Positions 37,715 through 42,362 of a DNA stretch of 42,362 nt are shown piece after piece. This DNA comes from a virus, in IMG/VR virus record IMGVR_UViG_3300033149_004949, positions 1-42,362 of that record. One strand, written 5' to 3'. A model generated the notes under the pieces. That model was not told the origin of the DNA. It made no database searches and saw only the letters and a program-made list of their open reading frames with translations. The number at the start of each line of letters is the position of its first letter. Within the stretch, counting starts at the first letter, position 1. Both the position numbers and the translations under genes were made by a program.

Positions 37715-38921
37715 ATGGTTCTTCCCGGAGTTTCGTTTCAAAGGCTTTGCGCTGCCTGGCGTTCAGCGACTTGTCAGCATATCGCACGACATATCCCTCC
37801 TCGACATTCTCAATGGGCTCGAACGTCAGCTTCACGCGCTTGCCGCAGTAGAGAACCTTGACGGTCTTGATCAGATCAACATCGGACAGAATGCTGCCGA
37901 CTGCTTTCTCGAAGTGGCGCACGGATTCTGCGATGGACTCCCCATCATCGCTGTTGAGCCGCAAACTCGGCGCGCCGTCCAGCGGGGAGTTCTTGACGAT
38001 GACTTCGACCAACCTCAGGAAATCACAGCCGTCAGTCTTCAGCGTATCCAGGAACTTCAGGATTTGCTGCTCGTAGGTAACCTGGATTTCGTTCTCGTAC
38101 TCCCGCTTGCCGCCAAAGTAGGCGGACGCCAGCCGATTGGCGATTTCCAGCGGAACCGACATGCTCAATGACGAGATGTCCACACGCTTGCCGTTCTTGC
38201 CGAAATCCAGAACGATCCATTCAGGGCTGAAACCGTGGACGGCGTGGTGCGACTTGAGCAGCATCGTTCGCCGTTCCTCACGACGGATGAACACCAAGTG
38301 CTGCCCGGCATGCTGGACGATGTTCTTGAACTCGCTGCTGCGTCCATCGCGGCGAGTTGCATCGAACTGCGTCAGAACCCTCACGATGACCTCTGGCGTA
38401 AGAAACTCCTCAAACGTCGCGTTATTCGGTTTGCGGGCGTTACCCTTGAGCTTCATTCGGGCGAAGCCGGTGGAGTGCACTTTTTCCAGGTGGAAGACAG
38501 TCCGCATATGTTCCGGATCAAGCTGGAACAGGGCGAACAGCAAGGCCAACGTGTCGTAGTTGTCTTCGCCCGACCTGCACGCCTCGATTACGCCAGCCGG
38601 TAGTACGGAGGCGGCATAGTCCGACGTGGCGAATTTGGACCGACGGTAGGCAAAGCGATCCACGAGGAAAAAACGGGTGAGTTGGCCGTCACACGAAATC
38701 AGCGCGTCGCGCTGGTCCTTGATTTTCGCGTCGCCGTCCAGGCCAAGGTTTGAGCAGAGAACCCGCAGCTGACGTTTGGTCAGGCCCTTGACCCAGTTCC
38801 GTATGTACGCCTTGTCCTCGGCGAGCTTTAGCCACGGATCAAGGCACATCTGAAGGTCATCTTCCCAGAAGTCTCGGGCGACCCCCGGTTCATTCAAGGC
38901 AGCAGTATCTGTATCTGCCAC
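37671..38921 (-). CDS. Large cargo protein of unknown function
   Basis: 416 residues from a GTG at 38921 with AAGGA nine bases before it. The N-terminal ~150 residues are helical (WVKGLTKRQLRVLCSNLGLD, YDTLALLFALFQLDPEH). The middle has HLVFIRREERRTMLLKSHHAVHG and EWIVLDFGKNGKRVDISS. The C-terminal ~130 residues are a separate domain with KTVKVLYCGKRVKLTFEP and a basic tail. No catalytic motif is clear. It is transcribed first of a coupled pair with the zinc-finger/winged-helix protein. GC is somewhat below the neighbouring phage genes by eye. Confidence 0.6.
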   Translation of the reverse strand: MADTDTAALNEPGVARDFWEDDLQMCLDPWLKLAEDKAYIRNWVKGLTKRQLRVLCSNLGLDGDAKIKDQRDALISCDGQLTRFFLVDRFAYRRSKFATSDYAASVLPAGVIEACRSGEDNYDTLALLFALFQLDPEHMRTVFHLEKVHSTGFARMKLKGNARKPNNATFEEFLTPEVIVRVLTQFDATRRDGRSSEFKNIVQHAGQHLVFIRREERRTMLLKSHHAVHGFSPEWIVLDFGKNGKRVDISSLSMSVPLEIANRLASAYFGGKREYENEIQVTYEQQILKFLDTLKTDGCDFLRLVEVIVKNSPLDGAPSLRLNSDDGESIAESVRHFEKAVGSILSDVDLIKTVKVLYCGKRVKLTFEPIENVEEGYVVRYADKSLNARQRKAFETKLREEPYGLRTLSTEKRHKK

Positions 38922-39144
38922 GAAACACCGTCCTTCCCTGAACTTACCGGCCGTTTGGGCACTCCTTTATGCCCGGCCTGTTCAGCACCCCGCAAGCCTA
39001 CCAGAAACCAAACATGAACGCAATCTTCAACATCGAACTTTTCCCGCTTCTTGCTGCAACTCGTTGAAAGGACGGGGCCATTAGAAATCGCAGTTCTGGG
39101 CACAAGCGACGAGCAACTGTCACCAGCGCGAAGCATGGCGGCAA
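38922..39144. promoter_or_regulatory. Probable promoter region of the cargo pair
   Basis: No convincing gene. A minus-strand frame of about 80 codons here is not supported by a start site. On the minus strand GGGCA (38974-38970 side) and TGCCC close a small hairpin whose loop holds AAAGGAG, flanked by GGCC on both sides; it lies about 40 bases before the GTG and could be a leader hairpin. The gap is large for this compact genome, so the cargo pair likely has its own promoter here. Confidence 0.45.
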
Positions 39145-39546
39145 TCAGTTTCCGCTTGTGAGTTCCGCCCAGAGTTTCCGCTGTTTTCGCCAGTCGGGGA
39201 TAGCGGCGACGGGCCGGATCATGCGCTCGCCGACAGGGTCGCGGCCGCAAGTGGTGCGGGGCAGGAACAGAAGTTCCTCCTGGATGTCCGGGGCCAGGAG
39301 GGTGAGGTTCATAATCTGCGTCAGTCGGGCGCGGGTGACGCCGCCCAGGCGGGCCAGGTCGGCATAGTCGCGGGCCACACCTTCGCCGAGCAAACGCTCG
39401 AAGCGGATCGCCAGGGCCATTAGACGAGACACGCGCGGAATGCTGCCCGGTTCGACAATCGGTTCCGGCGACGGGTCACCGACCTTGAGCGTCTTCCGCG
39501 TCCTGCGGCCAACCTCGAAATGGACCTTACACTCGACGGTCAGCAT
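39145..39546 (-). CDS. HTH protein associated with the serine recombinase
   Basis: 133 residues, ATG at 39546 overlapping the recombinase stop by seven bases. It contains RVSRLMALAIRFERLLGEG, then the helix-turn-helix DYADLARLGGVTRARLTQIMNL (KorB/ParB-like), and a basic C-terminus. Small HTH proteins of this type directly follow large serine recombinases in many phages of this group; a directionality or repressor role is likely. Confidence 0.75.
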   Translation of the reverse strand: MLTVECKVHFEVGRRTRKTLKVGDPSPEPIVEPGSIPRVSRLMALAIRFERLLGEGVARDYADLARLGGVTRARLTQIMNLTLLAPDIQEELLFLPRTTCGRDPVGERMIRPVAAIPDWRKQRKLWAELTSGN

Positions 39547-41111
39547 GTTACGCCCTCCAATTCCTCGGCCAGCGCCTTGATCCCGGTCGGTCGGAACGTA
39601 ATGGCCAGCGTTCCGGCCGCGCCGTCGTAGGTGACTTGTTCGATTAGCAGATGCATCACGCGAGCCTGCTCATTGGGCGACAGAGAATCCCAGACCGGAT
39701 CGAACAGGGACAGCGCCCGGGCCAGTTCGCCCTCGTCCACGACCTTCTCGCTCAAGGCGATGATCTGCTCGCGGACCTCGGTGGCGCGCTGCTCGCCCGT
39801 GCGGATGCGTTCCTGGAGGTCGGCCAGTCGCGCCGCCGTCGGCGATTCGCCCGGCGCTGTGGCTTGGTCGATCAACTTGCGGACCTCCGCGCCGTATCGG
39901 GCCAGTTCGCGTTCCAGACGGCGGCGCTCGGTTTGGAGTTCCTCCAGCCCCTTGGTGCTTTGTTGTTTCGCCTGCTTCAACGTTCGGCCGAGGACCTCGT
40001 CATCCTGGCCGATGGCGCGAATGCGGTCCACGACAAACCGCTCGATCTCGGCGGCGGGAACCGACTTGGTCGGGCAATTCTCCCAGCCGCGTTTCTGGGC
40101 GTTCATGCAGACGTAATAGCGGTAGCGCCGGTTCTTCTTCGATGTGTAGGTGTGCATCATGCCGCAGCCGCAAGGCTTGCACTGAAGCAGGCCTTTGAGC
40201 AGGGCTCCGTACTTGTTCCGTACCAGTTTGCCGCCGTTGCGCCCGTTGAGCCGAAGGGCGTCCTGCACGCGGTGCCACAGCGTTTCGCTGACGATTGCCG
40301 AGTGCTCGCCTTCGAAGATTTCCTCGTGGTAGCGTACCTTGCCGATGTACGTGACGTTGGTCAGCAGGCGATAGAGCGCATCCTTGGTGAACCGTCGGTC
40401 ACCGCGCACGTTTCCTTTCTTCGTCGTCCATTGCTTGGTGCGCCAGCCGCGCCGGCCCAACTCCCGGATCGTGGGAATCAGCGACCGGTGGTGCAGATAC
40501 AGTTCGAATATCCGGCGTACCTGCGCCGCCTCGTCCTCGTTGACGCTCACGCGCCCGCCGTTGCCGTTGGAGGTGATGTCGTATCCGAGGATCGGACGAC
40601 CGCCGACCCACTTGCCCTTGCGTCTGGCAGCGGCGATCTTGTCGCGCGTCCGCTCGGAGATGATTTCCCGCTCGAACTGGGCGAACGACAGAAGCACGTT
40701 GAGCATCAAGCGTCCCATCGACGTGCTGGTGTTGAACTGCTGGGTGACCGAGACAAAGGAGACGGAGTGCCGTTCCAACACATCCATGATCCTGGCGAAG
40801 TCGATCAGCGAACGGCTGAGCCGGTCCACCTTATAGACCACGATGCAATCGACCTTCCCCGCATCGATGTCGGCGAGAAGCCGTTGGAGAGCGGGACGGT
40901 CCATGTTGCCGCCCGTGAAACCGCCGTCATCGTACCGCGTGGACGAGACGACCCAGCCCTCATGCTTCTGGCTGGTGATGTACGCCTCGGCGCTTTCGCG
41001 CTGGGCGTCCAACGTGTTGAAATCCTGCTCCAGACCCTCGGCGGTGCTCTTTCGCGTGTAGATGGCGCAGCGAAGCGCCTTGGTTTGTTTCTTGTCAGCC
41101 GAATGTGTCAT
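39540..41111 (-). CDS. Large serine recombinase (phage integrase)
   Basis: 523 residues from the ATG at 41111, which overlaps the previous TGA (ATGA). Catalytic Ser is in IYTRKS; YKVDRLSR and QFEREIISERT are resolvase-domain motifs. A recombinase domain follows (LGYDI..NG, RFTKDALYRLLTNVTYIGK), then a zinc ribbon LQCKPCGCGMMH with C and C near YYVCMNAQKRGWENC, then a long coiled coil (QTERRRLERELARYG). It integrates the phage at a short att core. No match to a tRNA is needed for this enzyme class, though a tRNA-Asn is close. Confidence 0.93.
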   Translation of the reverse strand: MTHSADKKQTKALRCAIYTRKSTAEGLEQDFNTLDAQRESAEAYITSQKHEGWVVSSTRYDDGGFTGGNMDRPALQRLLADIDAGKVDCIVVYKVDRLSRSLIDFARIMDVLERHSVSFVSVTQQFNTSTSMGRLMLNVLLSFAQFEREIISERTRDKIAAARRKGKWVGGRPILGYDITSNGNGGRVSVNEDEAAQVRRIFELYLHHRSLIPTIRELGRRGWRTKQWTTKKGNVRGDRRFTKDALYRLLTNVTYIGKVRYHEEIFEGEHSAIVSETLWHRVQDALRLNGRNGGKLVRNKYGALLKGLLQCKPCGCGMMHTYTSKKNRRYRYYVCMNAQKRGWENCPTKSVPAAEIERFVVDRIRAIGQDDEVLGRTLKQAKQQSTKGLEELQTERRRLERELARYGAEVRKLIDQATAPGESPTAARLADLQERIRTGEQRATEVREQIIALSEKVVDEGELARALSLFDPVWDSLSPNEQARVMHLLIEQVTYDGAAGTLAITFRPTGIKALAEELEGVTC

Positions 41112-41608
41112 GTCTTGCTCCTGCCTTTCATCCCGAAGAAGTACTTCCCGCTCCAGTGCGAGCCGGTGACCGCCTTCGCCACGGCCGAGAGGCTGCGGTA
41201 GACCTCGCCTTCCCACTCAAGACCGTCGTCGAGGACCGTCACCGTAATGGTTCGGCCCTTATACGGACGGGTCAGGATCGTGCCCGGCATCGGGAGACCC
41301 GCGCGGTCGCCGAAGTCCACCTTGGCGGTCCGGGTTGTGGCAAAGGACGATGGCTGCGGCCTGTCCGATGGGCGACGAATCCGCAGGTCGGCATCGTTGG
41401 CAAGTTCCTCGGCGCGCCGCCGGGCGCGTTCGGTCAGGTCGCCTTCGGCGTTGGCCTGCATTCGCCAGACGATCCGCTTCCAGAGGAAGTCCTTGTTGCC
41501 CGACCGTGTCCGCTCACCGAATACCTCCACGTATCGGCCACGCAGCTGCTTAACGGTCATGCGCTTCAGCGTGGCGATCTCGCGTGCAATGTTCAGTTTC
41601 GTGCCCAT
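41108..41608 (-). CDS. DUF2924 protein
   Basis: 166 residues from the ATG at 41608 (an upstream ATG in the frame is not used). It has IAREIATLKRMTVKQLRGRY, VEVFGERTRSGNKDFLWKRI, then a Lys/Arg linker and RPYKGRTITVTVLDDG, LEWEGEVYRSLSAVAKAVTG and WSGKYFFGM, the DUF2924 pattern. DUF2924 genes are regularly paired with phage serine recombinases. It overlaps the recombinase gene by four bases. Its biochemical function is not known. Confidence 0.9.
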   Translation of the reverse strand: MGTKLNIAREIATLKRMTVKQLRGRYVEVFGERTRSGNKDFLWKRIVWRMQANAEGDLTERARRRAEELANDADLRIRRPSDRPQPSSFATTRTAKVDFGDRAGLPMPGTILTRPYKGRTITVTVLDDGLEWEGEVYRSLSAVAKAVTGSHWSGKYFFGMKGRSKT

Positions 41609-41637
41609 GTCATCTCCGGTATCTCTGGCCGTTAACG

Positions 41638-41835
41638 TCAGTGACACAGGGCCGAGGATTCCGAAAGATGGCAAGGCGATTTCGGCGGGGTTTTCGAACT
41701 TTCTGCGCTCTCGGATGCCGACGGCGGAAGGCAGCCGGTGCGGCGTTTCAGACGCAGGAATCCAGCCGCCAGCAGCGCGGTCAATTCGTCCAGGCGGTCG
41801 TCAATGGACATGTCAGTAGGGTCGTTGGTGAACAT
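41638..41835 (-). CDS. Small phage protein, first gene of the integration operon
   Basis: 65 residues from ATG 41835 (GAGGAG before it). It contains DPTDMSIDDRLDELTALLAAG and FLRLKRR, a helical pattern seen in small genes ahead of DUF2924/recombinase pairs. The larger upstream frame has no ribosome-binding site. It starts about 100 bases after repeat copy 3. Confidence 0.65.
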   Translation of the reverse strand: MFTNDPTDMSIDDRLDELTALLAAGFLRLKRRTGCLPPSASESAESSKTPPKSPCHLSESSALCH

Positions 41836-41935
41836 GGGCGCTCCTCGAGCTTGTCGCCCACAACGACCTTCCCTCAGGGACCGGTGAGTTGTCCGGCGGT
41901 GGTGAATCGGTCGACGCCACGCGGCTGCGGCGTCC

Positions 41936-41955
41936 TCCTTCACTACCTACCACCG
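41936..41955 (-). repeat. Operon-front repeat, copy 3
   Basis: CGGTGGTAGGTAGTGAAGGA on the minus strand, one mismatch over 20 bases to copies 1 and 2. It lies about 100 bases before the first integration-operon gene, so spacing to the start differs among the three copies (10, 30 and 100 bases). Confidence 0.7.
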
Positions 41956-41959
41956 GAGA

Positions 41960-42160
41960 GTTCGAAATGTCGCGTTCGGGGGTCTCAATGCGATAAGGGT
42001 GTTAACCAACGGGGGATGTTAACGAGAGAGCGCGATAGTTTGAGACGCCCCGCGAAGGCCGCCGATTGCAACCCCATAGGTTGGGATCGCACCCCGAATA
42101 TCGCGGCTACGAACCGAGAGCGCGAGCAGTGACGGGTGGGTCGCCGTAAGCCTTTGCGGT
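41960..42160 (+). other. Structured non-coding block, right copy of a diverged direct repeat
   Basis: It aligns with 472-670 over its whole length: GTTCGAAAT (41960), GTTAACC (42001), GAGAGAG (42024), CAACC-CCATA-GGTTG (42069-42083), ACCCC (42091), GAGAGCGCG (42116) and CGCCGTAAGCCTTTGC (42142). GTTTG (42038-42042) pairs with CGAAC (42110-42114), the same helix that the left copy makes with different bases. It lies between the integration operon and tRNA-Asn, i.e. at the right edge of the element. Strand assumed from the left copy. Confidence 0.5.
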
Positions 42161-42212
42161 CAACGGGATACGACGTTCATGCGGCGGGGGCAGAATGCGG
42201 CGTGGGTGTAAA

Positions 42213-42246
42213 CGAAAACCGGCCTTCTCTTTCGAGAAAGCCGGTT
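42213..42246 (-). terminator. Intrinsic terminator downstream of tRNA-Asn
   Basis: AACCGGCCTTCTC (42217-42229) pairs with GAGAAAGCCGGTT (42234-42246) with one mismatch and a TTTC loop. On the minus strand it is followed by TTTTCGTTT. It begins four bases after the tRNA 3' end and ends its transcript; on the plus strand it could also end the structured block. Confidence 0.8.
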
Positions 42247-42249
42247 AAG

Positions 42250-42322
42250 CTCCCCGACAAGGACTCGAACCTTGAACCTAGCGGTTAACAGCCGCTCGCT
42301 CTACCAATTGAGCTATCGGGGA
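42250..42322 (-). tRNA. tRNA-Asn (anticodon GTT)
   Basis: 73 nt on the minus strand. Acceptor TCCCCGA (42322-42316) pairs fully with TCGGGGA (42257-42251); discriminator G at 42250. The D-arm reads GCTC..GGTAGAGC, the anticodon stem-loop CGGCTGTTAACCG gives GTT, and the T-arm contains GGTTCGAGTCC. No CCA is encoded. It is likely host sequence beside the prophage. Confidence 0.97.
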
Positions 42323-42362
42323 ACAGCAAACGCCCGCCGTAGCGGGCTAATCTATTAGCTTA

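Noticed and set aside
38894-39250. 118-codon minus frame before the cargo pair
   Set aside because: It overlaps starts and ends of two supported genes and has shadow-like composition.
41982-42046. Inverted repeat GTCTCAA...TTGAGAC as the serine integrase attachment site
   Set aside because: It is not shared with the left side and competes with the helix conserved in both copies of the structured block. Serine att cores are only a few bases, so I cannot place att from sequence alone.

Overview
The window is a stretch of chromosome from a GC-rich, Gram-negative-type bacterium. It carries a RiPP-type peptide gene cluster of visibly lower GC and a near-complete siphovirus prophage. I infer a planctomycete or close relative (Phycisphaerae-like). 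The reasons are the gene style of the prophage (DUF2924 protein plus large serine recombinase plus HTH protein, prim-pol/DUF3987 replicase, HARE-HTH protein, phage sigma factor) and the Tat-exported Cys-rich peptide. This is family knowledge, not a search result.

Layout. Bases 2-448 hold the end of a TauE/SafE permease on the plus strand. Bases about 472-670 hold a structured non-coding block with a terminator; a diverged direct copy lies at about 41960-42160, so the pair brackets nearly everything else. Bases 926-7380 are a minus-strand gene set: a signal-peptide protein made of two copies of one domain, a broken small zinc-ribbon frame, a radical-SAM-like protein lacking the third cluster cysteine, an intact radical SAM/SPASM maturase, a 24-cysteine Tat-leader peptide, a Tat-exported beta-propeller, and two small genes. 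The three core genes are translationally coupled. My reading is that the peptide is modified in the cytoplasm by the radical SAM pair and then exported folded through Tat.

Bases 7795-41955 are the prophage, almost all on the minus strand. Read in the direction of transcription (right to left) it has: a lysogeny/integration module (39145-41835), a two-gene cargo of unknown function (36518-38921), a small gene behind a hairpin that hides its ribosome-binding site, a phage sigma factor (35264-35839), a recombination/replication module (PD-(D/E)XK nuclease, Sak4-like ATPase, DUF669 protein, RusA, SF2 helicase, prim-pol) at 27994-35184, an array of GGTGAAGGAA-type repeats at 27768-28008, a ParB-methyltransferase, a plus-strand group of four small genes (25085-26314), terminase, portal, a protease-capsid fusion, head-tail genes, tail tube, tail chaperones with a probable programmed -1 frameshift, a possible lysis cassette, a plus-strand HhH moron (12286-12966), the tape measure and distal tail genes. 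The late operon ends at a terminator at 7795-7830. A 21-bp repeat sits ahead of three minus-strand operons and shares its core with the array, which suggests one phage regulator or the phage sigma factor acts at all of them.

The window ends with a tRNA-Asn on the minus strand, likely host sequence next to the integration site.
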